Source: Hyaloperonospora brassicae (Eukaryota > Oomycota > Peronosporomycetes > Peronosporales > Peronosporaceae). From it: 64,000 nt of DNA. Positions 1-11,113 of the stretch are shown here, one piece after another. The stretch covers positions 1 through 64,000 of the forward strand of contig CANTFL010001484.1 in the NCBI GenBank assembly GCA_947650285.1, read 5' to 3'. Under the pieces are notes generated by a model, which searched no databases, was not told where the DNA came from, and saw only the letters and a program-made list of their open reading frames with translations. The position numbers and the translations under genes were made by a program. Every line of letters starts with the position of its first letter. Positions within the stretch are counted from its first letter, which is position 1.

Positions 1-940
1 CTATTATTCTCGTTTTGACGACATTGTTGCTTATCTTATGGCTGTTGCTGTGTGTGGTATACACACATCAACAACCTCAACGACAGTGTATTCTTCAGTC
101 GTTTATGGGTTTTTACCGGTTGGCAAGTTTACTTCGGCATGACGTGCCAATTTTATTTCCTGATTATTTTAGCAAAGTCTGACAATCCACTGTTCAACCA
201 GTCGATTGCCTTGCGAATGACAGTATTTCAGTAAAGAGGTGCGTATGCTTTTACGCCTGATCCGCTACATCATCAGTATGGGACTTCTACAAGCAACAGT
301 GAAGGTGTCATTTGCCGCGAATTTCGATGCAATCTAAAGCCTGTGCTAACCTCTCGCGACATTACAAATGATATCCGCCTGTATTGTTAGTATCAGGTCA
401 CGGCCATCCGATAACGACGGATAAAACCCGTTACAAGATTGAGATGACTTTTGACCCTCGCATTAATGAGGCTGCAGAATCGGAACGTCAAGTTCCTGCA
501 AGCACATATACGCGATGATTGCGTATCGAACACTCATTTTAGGTGATTATGAATTGCAATACCTCACAAGTATGAATACCAATCATGAAGGGGTAGAAAT
601 ACTTCTTACCCGCGCGACGCAGCTAATTTAAGGGATTGAGGGTGTCACACGCTGTTGACCTTACAGGTTACCAAGTAGAATATTGTCTTGATCAATGTTT
701 ATAATTTTGATTTAACCTAAAATAGATTTAAGAATATTATCTTTAAAGGTGATATTTGGCATTGCTCCACTTATTAGTAGAAAAATAAAACAATGCCCCA
801 TTTAATCACAAAAAATAAAAATGCCGCAGATGTTTGGAAAATATATGTTGCTCCAGAATATTATAAAATAAAAAATGCTTCACGTCCTAGTAAACTCATG
901 TTAATGTGGTACACATAAAACATGCGTCCTTAATCATTTT
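1..940. other. AT-rich region without a supported gene
   Basis: No reading frame here has a recognisable domain, and the short frames end quickly. The text is AT-rich with scattered stops in all frames, like the other decayed repeat sequence in the left 15 kb. I see no transposon ends that can be paired. Confidence 0.5.
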
Positions 941-947
941 TGTAATG

Positions 948-1059
948 GGAAGCGTTATTTATCCTCCACCCAAATGTAAACCATCCACCCCCCAAATATA
1001 TTAATTTCGATTGGCAATAATCAACCATTCTGATTGGACAAATTGAATGAACGTAACTG
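948..1059 (+). repeat. Left terminal inverted repeat
   Basis: This is the left arm of the inverted repeat pair, about 110 bp. It aligns to the reverse complement of 2462-2569 with small gaps and substitutions. The outer boundary is set at GGAAGCG because similarity fades outside it. Confidence 0.65.
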
Positions 1060-1278
1060 TGAGAATTTCAACACATACAAGACACTCACCTATATATTGC
1101 AAATTTCCCTGTTACAACAACTCTATCAAAATGAACACCCGACCCCCTTCCCCTTCACAATGGGACATGACTCTCTTTATGAGGCTCAAGCTGCTGTAAA
1201 GGCCCATGCAGCATCACAGAATCCGTAATTGCTGCCAAATATGTGCAGCATATGGTCTAATATACACTTTGGCTACTT

Positions 1279-2450
1279 TTAGATTCTTGGCGAATTTCCG
1301 ACGTTACTTTGGACCGAGAAGTTATGACGAGATGGTGACACGACCGTAGTGAGCGGAAAACATCGGGCTCTCAGTTGCCATTGGCCCTGCGTATTCAAGC
1401 CTTGGTTGATTGCGTTCATCTCTTGCTGTTGTGTGTGCGCATAGTTGGGTCCACACGACTGCTTCTGATCACCCATCATCGACTGGAAAGAGTTTACTGC
1501 ACCCATCGACTGACGTGGTGCAGAGAATATCGAAAACCTGTCGGTACTATTCTGGCTTGTCGCAGAGAATGCCGACAATTCGTCGCTGCTATTCGTGTCC
1601 AGAGATAGTGCTAGAGCAAACTCAAAACTGTGCGCCTGTGAGGCTTGATTCGTGGAGTAATCACTTTGAATTCCCCTCGACTTTGCCGACTGTTGTTGAG
1701 CTTGAGTCTCGTGATGCAAATTGCCGAAGCGGTAACTCGCGCTTTAATACAGGACAGCGTTGTTGGCTTGGGACATTTCGACCTGCAAGAGTTGGTGAAT
1801 CTCCTAATCAATTGCAGGTACGTAAGCGTACTATTGCACAGCACAAGATCCGGTCAGGAAATGAAATAGAGGATAAAAAAGAGTCTGTAGCTCATTTTTC
1901 AACCCCAAATGTCGTCAACACAAACAGTTCGTACCCGCGTCTTCGCCTTTTGGCACACCTGCACCTCAATATTTGTCACGAGCTGCCGAATCCTCGTGTC
2001 ATCCTGCTCTGGATGCGTAATCTGAAGCTGTCGGTAACTAGCAAGACACCAAAAGCAAGCAGCTCACACTCTCGACAGACACTCTTGCGACATAGCAACG
2101 ACCAACGCGCATTCGCTGCAGATACGTTCGCCTCAGAAGTATGTCCTGGGCAACCAATCGCTGCTACAGCTCCTCCTCTTGTAACATCGTCATCTCGTCC
2201 TGCTCTTCCTTTTCAACATCGTTCTCTAACCTGCTCCTCATCTTGACCTTCTGCTTCGTCCCCAGCTTCTGCTTTCACCTCTCCAGCCTTATCTCTTCTT
2301 CCTTCTTCTCCTTCTTCTTCACCTGCGATACCGACACGAAAGGACGCCAGTGCGCTTCGTCTCTGCCTCCGTCTTTGTCTCTGTCGCTTGCCGCCTCCTC
2401 GTTCCCGTACGCTAAAGGTTGCAATTTGAAGGTGAGTGTCTTGTGGGTGT
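1279..2450 (-). pseudogene. Fragment of a KIX-domain-type transcriptional coactivator gene
   Basis: Read on the minus strand, the interior of the inverted-repeat element gives gene pieces in different frames. Around 2450-2140 lies a Lys/Glu-rich stretch predicted to be helical. At about 2036-1922 a segment contains DDTRIRQLVTNIEVQVCQKA, which fits the core pattern of KIX domains (R-x-LV-x-x-IE-x-x-V-x-x-KA). At 1840-1740 there is a further helical piece, and 1719-1279 holds a Gln/Ser/Asn-rich tail of 146 codons. Stops and frame changes lie between the pieces; some may be introns, others decay. KIX domains occur in Mediator and CBP-type coactivators and bind activator peptides. Location between inverted repeats suggests transposon capture of a host fragment. 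The KIX call rests on the pattern alone. Confidence 0.45.
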
Positions 2451-2461
2451 TAAAATTCTTA

Positions 2462-2569
2462 CATTTGCGTTCATTCTATTTGACCAATCAGAATAGTGGA
2501 TTATAGCCAATCAAAATTAAATTTGGGGGTTGGTGGTTAACGTTTGGGTGGTGGATGGAAAACGCTTCC
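2462..2569 (-). repeat. Right terminal inverted repeat
   Basis: This is the right arm of the inverted repeat pair and is the reverse complement of 948-1059. It runs from CATTTGCGTTCATTC to ACGCTTCC at its outer end. Confidence 0.65.
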
Positions 2570-2744
2570 TTTTTGTTTTTCCATTTTTAGGGCCGTGACC
2601 AACCCCCGCCCTGCTTGGGAAGCCCCGGAAAGGTTCTGCCGCGGGCGTGCTGCGCTTGCAGCCACCAGTTACAGTCGCAGGCGCGATAAAAAAGTACGTA
2701 AACGCGTCTTTGTATCATCGGTCGCGGCCATATATACAGTCAGT

Positions 2745-3060
2745 CGGTGCTAATGTTGTTGATAGTAATGTTATTTCATTTGCTATTGTTGATTCTAGTT
2801 GCTATTCTTGATTCTGTTGCTGCTACTGCTATTGCCGCTGTTGCTGCTGTTGCTGCTGCTGCTGTTGTTGTTATTGTAGGTTATGCGGCTGCTGTTGTTG
2901 TTTCAGTATCTATTGTTTCTGCTATTACTGCTGTTGCTGCTGTTGTTGTTGTAGGTGATGTGGTTGCTTGTGGTGTTGCTCTGTAGATGATGCTACTGCT
3001 ATTGATACTGATGTTGTTGTCGAAGGTGCTGCTGTTGCTATTAATGTTGTTTTACTTGTG
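2745..3060 (+). repeat. GYT-rich imperfect trinucleotide simple repeat
   Basis: The plus strand is a long run of GTT, GCT and GTA triplets (TGCTGTTGCTGC and similar) broken by short non-repeat text. It is open in one frame and would translate to a Val/Ala-rich low-complexity peptide, which I do not treat as a gene. It lies just right of the inverted-repeat element. Confidence 0.75.
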
Positions 3061-3334
3061 GTATTGCATTCCCTTCCTGCTTATCGGTTTTGATACTTCA
3101 AAACACACATCATATCAATAGACCCCAATGAATCGATTCTTTCTGTTTAGCTCTTATTGATTGGCTTCAATGTCTGCAGACTTCGTCGTATGCAGGTCTA
3201 TTTCAGGGAGAAAACGTGCGATGATGCCTTAAGCTGATTCGTCAAACTATGTCGTGGGGCATTTTTTATATTCCAATCATCTGGGGCATTTAATGTGATT
3301 AAATAGGTTGTTATACATTTTCCCTTTATTATCT

Positions 3335-3420
3335 GATGTATGCCAATCAAGTTTATTAATAAACTACCAATCGCTGCTGGACGCGCGCTATGGGTAGTGA
3401 AACGGTACATACAGATCGTA
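3335..3420 (+). repeat. LTR fragment, Element 1 family
   Basis: The block CCAATCGCTGCTGGACGCGC followed by GCTATGGGTAGTGA matches the conserved core of the Element 1 LTR family (CCAATCGCCGCAGGACGCGC in the solo LTR at 46,095-46,486). Only about 80 bp can be matched; the ends are lost. It is an old remnant in the same orientation as the 46-kb solo LTR. Confidence 0.6.
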
Positions 3421-4823
3421 TTGATATTGTTACATACTTATGATTACTTTTTAAGAATTAATTAAATTATCTCAGTTAAAAGTTTGACGTTCTCAAAGTG
3501 AACATCGTGCTCATGCTTTAGTGAAGTTTAATCATGACGATTTATTTTGCGTGTTGATGCGTGGACACACATCATGTGTTGTGTGGATAATGGCATTTCG
3601 TACTTATGTAAACGGACGAATCTTAATCTTATACACTTACGCTTTTTACTTGAATACCGTGTCCGTGGCTCGCGCTCCCTCGATGTTTGTCTCAGCGTGG
3701 CTAGATATTTAACAGGCTCAAGTATATGAAAAACAGTTATACTTATAATGTAGAATTGCGTCTTTACGTAGATACTACTTGCTACCTGCGTATGTACGCG
3801 ACTCCCTTTAAACCTGTAGCAATATGTGTTTGCGTCGAACAAATATCGGACTCATTCACCATGATAGTATCAGGTGTTGCCGGATCTGATGCTACGCGTG
3901 ACAAAACGTAAACATTTCTACATCAAAGAGCTGCAGTTCAACTAATAGGCTCGACCATTAATCACAGGGCCGCCATTGTCATGATAGTTTGTGTGGAGGG
4001 GGCGATAATTATATTTTTACGTCTAAGTGCACACTTCATGGACTCGACAAGGCCGAAGAATCAATGCTTTTGAGTCGACGTCAAAACTGTTAACAAATTG
4101 AAGGGTAAGGGGTACAAGTTTATTTACAGTTGAGTTGATGAAGCAAAAAAGATCAATCTTTTATCGGTCCGGCGCATGTACTTCATCCCACAATCGCGTT
4201 AGTAACTATCGGAAAATTCGTGAAGGTTGAAAGCGATTACTTACTAAGGCGATCTGGGAAGTTCGACGACCCTATCGAATCTCTTTGCATCTTAGACGAG
4301 ACAAAGAAGAAAAAAGTTGACAGGGGTAACGTAGGTGGGCGAGCCAAAATTTGAGCCTTTCAGCTCATAATTCATAACTATGTACGTGATTTTTTCGTAT
4401 GTAAGCATCAAGGCGTAACGAAGGCATCATTTAAAGTAACGCTTGAAGAGTTATTAATTTGAGCTGAAATCATGAACGTAATTTGGGGGCCCGTGTTAGA
4501 CACGCTTAATTTGAACTTACGCGATCAACCGTGAGTAATGAAACATCCTTGGCTTGTAGAGGGGTGACCGGTCCGCTAGCCTTGCTTGAGATGGTCTTGC
4601 GGAGTCAAATGTAAAATTGAGAATGTGTTAAAGACCGTGTTAAACTACCGTGCCTAACTGGCAGCTTCACCTCATTCCTTATTATCATCCATCCATCAAC
4701 CATCCATCAATCCATCCCTCATATTATTCTCAGCTTAGTCGAGATTGGTCGTGGAGTAGGATCCATCCATCATGAACCAGTCTAGGTGGTAGTTATGGCA
4801 TACTCCCCCATGAAGCAAGAATA
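3421..4823. other. Region without a supported gene
   Basis: Short overlapping frames at 3520-3910 lack any domain signature and are mutually antisense. At 4681-4727 there is a short run of ATCC/CATC repeats. Nothing else can be supported. Confidence 0.5.
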
Positions 4824-5251
4824 CTAGCACGGGAAAATGCGACGAATCGATAGCCGCTGCGTCGTCGCGCCTTTGTCAATAGTGACGGTTCCAGTTTCAT
4901 GAACAGTGCTAATAAGGTAGGGCCCATCCGACACTTCCTTAGTCTTTGCACGAAACTGTTTGGGTCTTCGGATCATTATGCGATCGCCGGGATGGTAAAA
5001 GTGCACGAGCTGTTTGGTATTCTCGCGTGTGTTGTCAGCTCGGATAGCGTGAAACTGCCTTTTGGACAGGTAACTCCAATTCGCCTCGTGCAGTTGCGAG
5101 AATTCATGTCTTGTCCAAATATGAGTTGTCCCTGAGATGCATTGAGCATGCTATGGTAGCTTGCGCGTACGGCAAAAACGGCGTAATGCATTACCTCTTT
5201 CCAATCTGCGCCTTTCTGACAACGAATGGCGTTTAATAACTCCAGATGCAC
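4824..5251 (-). pseudogene. Retrotransposon integrase C-terminal remnant
   Basis: Two overlapping minus-strand frames together give the end of a retroelement integrase. The upstream one (5251-4976) has the pattern of the post-catalytic helices, with AVFAVRASYHSMLNAS and QLIFGQDMNSRN. The downstream one (5006-4824) has a GDRIMIRR ... DGPYLISTVHETGTVTI ... LSIRRIFPC pattern, typical of the SH3-like C-terminal DNA-binding domain. The two are out of frame with each other, so one frameshift lies near 5000. No LTRs were found. Most similar in pattern to Ty3/gypsy-type integrases of a lineage different from Elements 1 and 2. Confidence 0.65.
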
Positions 5252-6005
5252 ACGCTCACAGATAACATTAGTTTGTGCATATGGTCTCTTTAATCCTAAC
5301 TTTACGTTTGTAGCTGAAAATGCTGTATTGATCGATCTTCGTGTAGCAATAAACCGTAGTCAGCGTAAGCAAGTTGAATAATAAGCCGGCATTGTATTGT
5401 TCATCGGGATGACAGAAAAGGGGATGATTATGAAGTATAGACCTTTATTCGCGAAGAGCGGGAACTAGAGATCACGCTTACAATCAATGAAAAAATAATG
5501 AAAAAACAACCTTCAGCTCTTGCTTTTTAGTGTTGCGTCTCGCAGGAGTTACTCAATACATGACCAAGGGGGCCCACCGCTAGCAAATGTGGCCGAGACG
5601 AGGACCCGACAAAGCTACGTAGATTGCAGCAATAGACTGATATTTCGCAATGCTGAGAGCAGCAACAGATGAACGCTGAGCTTATAAATCTGCATCGGGA
5701 GAAACTCAAAGAGGTTGGCGTGTAAATACTCATAAATACAGATAAGGGATGTTAAATTCCCTAAATATGTATATTTTATATCACATCAGGATGCAGTGTC
5801 AACAAACATGTCACTTCTTTCTGAAGTAGTTGTTGCAGTATAAACATTTAGTCTAACGCCACTCGCTAGAATAATAGAGGCTCACATTCTTTGAGCGCGC
5901 CGATTCGCTTACGAGAGGAACATTGATCCTCGCAACAGGCATTTTTCTACAGTGATGCATCGAGAAGTGGAGTCCACAACACATTGCAAATGAATATTAC
6001 GCCAA
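5252..6005. other. Region without a supported gene
   Basis: Only short frames without domains are present. The text probably belongs to the decayed retroelement whose integrase remnant lies to the left, but nothing in it can be matched. Confidence 0.4.
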
Positions 6006-6006
6006 T

Positions 6007-6330
6007 GTGACGATCGTCCTATACGTAAATATTCAATTTGATTTTATCCTTGTCATACCCTGGCTTAGGAAGTACGAGACACGGATTAGCTGGAAGCATC
6101 GAGAAAGGTTGTTCCCTTTCGCTTTATCATCAAATGGTCATTATCGAATAAATAAATCCGTTTATTTCAAAGACGTAATGGTTTTTATGCGAATAGCTGC
6201 TATGCACTCACGTAAAATAGAGCGATTGCACGGGATACACAAGATCTTAGTGTTGTTGAACACTACAATGCGGACCAAAGTGCTGGTGGACGTTTTGAAA
6301 CACAGGCAGCGCGAAGAATTCAAAGCTTGA
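6007..6330 (+). pseudogene. Ty3/gypsy protease-region remnant
   Basis: The translated stretch FDFILVIPWLRKYETRISW near the start of this frame matches the protease-end motif FDVILGLPWLRKYEPRVSW in Element 1 pol in this same window. Aspartic-protease flaps of Ty3 elements usually carry this block just after the active site. The active-site part itself (D-S/T/C-G-A) is missing upstream and the reverse transcriptase is missing downstream. It is thus a broken internal piece of an Element 1-like retrotransposon on the plus strand. Confidence 0.65.
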
Positions 6331-6761
6331 ATGAGACCTATGAAATGCGACATGGAGGCCTGCTCAGCGGTCAGCGTCCAAATAATAATAAATGCGTTGC
6401 CTTGAAGCGAAAAATATGGTTTTTAGACAGACTGTGGACCTGATTGCAGCGATCTCGCTGTTCTTACTAACACATTACGACATCTATAAAAACAATGGTG
6501 ATCCCCATTTACCTTAAAGGATAAGTTCTTGGGACATTATAGTGAAGCGATATTTTATAAGTGGAAGACCAGGAGGCTGAAGATGGGAGAGACAAGGGAC
6601 AGCACATTGTAGAAAAGTCCTGTGAAGAAAGAGTTCCCCAGAGGCGAAATATTTGGCTGAGGAGAATAATCGACGAGATTGAGTAATGATAGAAATTTAG
6701 AAACAGTACCAATCATGAGGTACCGAAAGTAATGTATTACGAGCCTTCATGGAGGACTAAA

Positions 6762-6848
6762 ATCCCTCAAGGAGGATCTCGGTACCTAAACGTGGACCTC
6801 GGTCCCTCAAGGTGGACCTAAGGTTCCTCAAGGTAGACCTCGCGTATC
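6762..6848 (+). repeat. Short tandem repeat, about 21-bp unit, four copies
   Basis: Units such as CCTCAAGGTGGACCT recur four times at about 21-bp steps with point differences (CCTCAAGGAGGATCT, CCTAAACGTGGACCT, CCTCAAGGTAGACCT). It lies in non-coding sequence and no function is suggested. Confidence 0.6.
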
Positions 6849-6849
6849 T

Positions 6850-8393
6850 CGAGATCAAACTACTCCTGACCATTCAAAGCTGGGATCGAGTATGAGGCAA
6901 GGTTTGGGTAAAAGAGTTAAATTACAGGACGATAATTAATTCTACTTAATTTGAGTTCTTCTTGTAACGACTCCGTCGTGCTAGATTAACTTGGTAGACC
7001 TGTCTCCATGTTTTGAGGAAGTGATATACATTGACCCCTCGGTTTACGACAGTTTTATGGGAAAAACAACTAAAGGTAGAGCTCCAGAAATCCTTTATCC
7101 TATGAGTTCGTCGTGTAAATTCCCCCCAATACAAGAAATTGAAATCGTTCTGTCCACTTCGTCGTCAGGGAGATGATCGAAGGTCAGGTAATTAATATTC
7201 CTAAAACATGACGTAAAATTACTGGAGCGACAAGATTGCTGTATAATTCAGCCATATGTCCACTCTCGACCGAGTCGATTGAGTGGACACCTTCTGGCTT
7301 ACCAAGTAAATATCCACTCGGCGGCCTTTAGGTATGACTCATTCGAGATCAACATCATCACCATTCCACCCAAGTCTATGGAAGAATGCAACCCGCCAGC
7401 CGAAGATCTCAAAACGTGATATACGGTCCATACGCGGCGTCGGCGTACTAATTTCGTGAGTCGGCAGTCCGGCACAATGAGTGGATTGGGGTCTCATTAC
7501 ACCGTATTAAAAACCCACTTTACCACAACATCTCATCAAAATATCGAATATATTAGCAAATAGCGGATGAATTGTATACGCTCATATACTTAATCACATT
7601 GAATAAATGGTCTTAAACTTGGAGATTATAAGTCTCCAACACGAGCACCTAAAAGGTACTTTTGCGATATATGGAGGCCAAGTTCTAATCAATTTACTCA
7701 TTTGCACTTGAGAAAATACTTCGTGGTAGATGATCGGTCGGCAGTAAATTTGCGATCGATAGAAAATTTCATCAGTCCATTGATGAAGGCAGAAATTTTC
7801 AATAATGTTAGTCCTATTAAGACTTACGAGTTCCACTCCTTGAATTCACTTTGAGCACAAGGATTATAGAATAATCTAACTGTATGCAAACGTATATTCC
7901 CCATTTTCGTGCCGTTATAGAAGCATAGAGATAATGGAAACTACAATGAACTAAACTGAAGTTCGGTCCACAGTACTTCATATAGAATGTGAAGACACTG
8001 CCTCGTAGCAATGTTCGACATGTTCTTTGCTGATCGCATAGCAGCGTGTCATGCGATAGATCTATCCTCTCTGCACAGTCTGTGTCCTTTGTGTGCAGAA
8101 GTCCACAGATACATAACTAATAATATACGCACGCAACAAGTTGTATGATGCTATGGTATTTTCTTAGTCGCTGATAGCGTGGAATCGCCTTATCATACAT
8201 GTTTATAAAAAGCGTACTATCTTTAGTATTTAAGTCATGAACGGCTTCTATCGCATTCGCATGATGAAACTGACCATCCGTACACAGGATTAACTTAGTC
8301 ACGGTGCAAGGCTCGGGGAGTGGCTAGAAATATAGCAAGGGCTGAGTGTCGCCCGTGCCGCATTCGAGGAATTTTGACAAAAGAGTTATGATC
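6850..8393. other. Region without a supported gene
   Basis: Frames are short, AT-rich and without domain patterns on both strands. The stretch ends at the target-site duplication of the solo LTR at 8399. Confidence 0.5.
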
Positions 8394-8398
8394 GGTGC

Positions 8399-8809
8399 TG
8401 TAACGGGGCACTGGTAGCTACGCACCGACTTCAGTGTGATCCAGTGCCCTGTAACGTAACACTTGATATACGCTGAAGGAGAGCTCAAGATAATTCAACT
8501 TTACTTAGTTGTATAGAAATAACTTTGCATCAATGCGGTTTACTTCTAAAGCATGTCTTTTCTTACTACGAGTCCTGTCTTGAACCTATTATAACAAATC
8601 GTGAAGTCTACACATCACTCATTGCGCGCGTCTAGCAGCGATTTAAGGGATAATTTATATAATTATATTAACTAATAAGTAAACAATTAGCTCGCTTCGA
8701 CACAATCAGTATTTTCTGTGATATTGTGATGGGTTCGTAAGACTGTATTTATAATATTATCATTATCGTCATAAGTATTATTATCATGCAACAGGCTCAC
8801 CCCGTTGCA
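8399..8809 (-). mobile_element. Solo LTR, Element 1 family, with 5-bp target duplication
   Basis: It begins TGTAACGGGGCAC and ends CACCCCGTTGCA, matching the ends of the Element 1 LTRs (TGTAACGGGGCAC ... TGCCCCGTTACA), and contains the conserved core ACTCATTGCGCGCGTCTAGC. It is 411 bp long against 388 bp for the intact LTRs. The same five bases, GGTGC, flank it at 8394-8398 and 8810-8814. This is the expected product of recombination between two LTRs. The orientation equals that of Element 1. The middle is strongly diverged, so the insertion is old. Confidence 0.85.
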
Positions 8810-8814
8810 GGTGC

Positions 8815-10207
8815 GAGATTTGGCATTGACCTCCTTCGACAATCGCTTTGTCCGTATACGGACCAAGTGCGGACATGTGTATGCTATAGCCTTAAATCAC
8901 GTACGAAGGTCCTTACGCTTATTAACGGGAATAAGTTGTTCGCGAACGTCGAGAAGTTTCGTTCTAAATGATCAAAATATCAAAAAAAGTATTACATTTA
9001 TACCAATAGTTTACGCCCTATATACCGAAACTGTTGTGACATGTACTATATATCATATTCTTACATAAGTTTTATCTATATGAGATGGTATGTTCAAATT
9101 ACGGCTTACCTGCACATGAACTCGCGCACTAAAGCTTACATGATAGTGCATCTTTCTTGTGCACAGAAAAATGATCGCAAGTGTGCTTTTAGTGCTGATT
9201 GCCAGCGTTATCAATGCTTTAACAAAGATCGATGATATCGCCGGAATAAGCGATCGCGGAAAACATGCAGGATATGCATTTCAATAATATGAGGACAGAA
9301 AATTATACACTACACTGTGCGTTGGCACACTATATTATTTGCACAAATATGACGTGTGGAGAAGTGTGGTCTTGATTTCGCCGAATCTATCGTCAACTTC
9401 TCAATGCGCACAAACTTAACTTCTTCTGACAAGTTACTCAGATCGATGTATAGTTAGATACTTGTGATATCCTGGTGTACTCGTAAATGACAATTCTTGT
9501 ATCTACGCAACAGCTTTAAGTGGTGAAATATAGGTTAAGTGATAAATCGACCTAAGAAGCACGTCAGAATTTATAAACAGAGTGTATATTGTGTAAGCTG
9601 GTAGAATATAGAATGAATACAAGCTAGTCCTCGAAGTTTGGTGCGCTATTCGCATGAAAACTACTTCTCTTTGTTAGATATGAAGGTTGGATGAAACGAC
9701 AGAGCCAATTTCATTACATGAAGCCATCTTGTCGGTTTTCAATGCGTTCGTTTCGCATACGCGACTTTTATGCTTCACGGAACTTAACTTCCTACAGGCA
9801 TAATTATCCCAACATTAAAAAAACTCAACTTTTTGAAGTAAAATCTTACCACTTTTAATCAGAGCCTTGTGATCATCTTGTGCATACGTCGATTCGTATG
9901 GACTAGCATCTTCGTAACTTCTTTTCGAGAAGTTAAGTCTTGTTAAAATTTGATACTAAAAAGCTTATGTTTGTTACTCAGGAATCGTCGTGTAAACATA
10001 TGAGTACTTGTAATTATTACTATAAGACTGGTATCCGATTGTATAGTCTGAGATCATGCCGATCTAGTTTTGTGAGCAGTTATTTACGTGTCGAACATAA
10101 TACATCATCTACAAACACAAGTATCAGCACTATTGAGTCACCGCGTCATTACGATATTATGAACATGGTTCCGTAAAACATTGTCGAGACTCGTTTCCAG
10201 TCAACCA
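8815..10207. other. Region without a supported gene
   Basis: AT-rich sequence with only short frames. The frame at 8786-9068 starts inside the solo LTR and is not credible as a gene. Nothing else is recognisable up to the copia remnant. Confidence 0.45.
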
Positions 10208-10703
10208 TTAATGAAGTAAATAACTCCGCTTACGACCCGCTTGGCGTAACCCACATAAATACTTGCGTACGACATCTGTGTGACCCTTGCTCTGACATGA
10301 AAACTCGTCGATCGAATTCACATAGTTTGTGGGATCATTTAGATATGCCGTCTTGATATCAGCACTGTATACTGTTGGATTCATCTCTGTGGCTAACGCA
10401 AGCATCATGCAAAAAATCGACATGCGAGCCATAGGGGAGAGTATTTCCACAATTATTGGAAGGTTGCTAAAAATGGCCAAGAGCAATTAACCTTGCCTTT
10501 AAACGAACCCCGTAGACATACAAATCTGATTTAAGCGCCCACGCCCACATAGTTAGAATCGGATTGGCGTCTGGTGGTATTTCAGTACCAGAAATATGCT
10601 CCAAAACTTCATTGAGCTGCCATTTCTTCGCACTGAGCCTCATGCCAGATGTGTAAAGATATATACTGTGTTGCTTATCTACTATTACGTGGCATCGTGA
10701 CAT
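10208..10703 (-). pseudogene. Copia reverse transcriptase remnant
   Basis: The upper frame (10,703-10,467) contains SDLYVYGVRLKARLIALGHF, matching the copia block K-x-x-x-G-x-x-x-R-x-KARLVA-x-G. The lower frame (10,486-10,208) contains LSPMARMSIFCMMLALATEM and SADIKTAYLN, matching SPVAR-x-x-x-IR-x-LLALA and D-V-x-TAYLN. They are out of frame with each other. The catalytic YVDD block is not present, so the copy is truncated. Confidence 0.8.
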
Positions 10704-11113
10704 CTATGGCGCGTATATCCTTGCCTTCCTGGTCCAGCACTATCGTGAGTGTGCGGTCATGGCAACAAAATCTATGTGCCAAGTTGGCTTGTGTCTTTTC
10801 GATGCATTCCGCAGACCTGCGCGTCGTATCTATTCCGCTCGATTGTCGCCTGTGCTGTCAGAGGTGTGACTGATGCGATTTACTGGTTGTCTTATTAGTA
10901 CTTCGATTTAAGCATCATCGTTGACATTCAATAGATTGTCCTTAATATTCGCAGTTAATTTCGATAATTAGCATGATTGCAGGTAGTCGTGGTTGCTGTT
11001 TTCCTCCGACTGTGAGGAAAATCTCAGAGAACTCGGAGTTTTAATCGATACAACTTCTATACCGCCAGCGCCTTTTACACCCTGTTTTCTTATTACTGCC
11101 GCTCGTATACTTC

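Larger units (their letters stand above)
948..2569. mobile_element. Inverted-repeat (DNA transposon-type) element carrying a gene fragment
   Basis: The sequence at 948-1059 reappears as its reverse complement at 2462-2569. Both start at the outer end with GGAAGCGTT and share the blocks CCACCCAAA, CCCCCAAAT, GATTGGC and TCTGATTGG in the same order. This makes a 1.6-kb unit with inverted repeats of about 110 bp at roughly 75-80 percent identity. The interior shows no transposase; instead it reads on the minus strand as pieces of a host-type gene with a KIX-like segment. That is the layout expected of a non-autonomous, gene-capturing (Pack-type) element. The outer flanks are T-rich and no target-site duplication can be fixed with confidence, so the superfamily is open. 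Confidence 0.65.

Noticed and set aside
1410..2246. Plus-strand frame of 278 codons
   Set aside because: It does not start at a convincing gene start, has no domain pattern, and lies antisense to the KIX-like pieces.
2747..2986. 79-codon Val/Ala-rich membrane-like peptide
   Set aside because: A translation of a GYT simple repeat.
8786..9235. Plus-strand frames near 9 kb
   Set aside because: They begin within the solo LTR, are AT-rich and have no recognisable domain.
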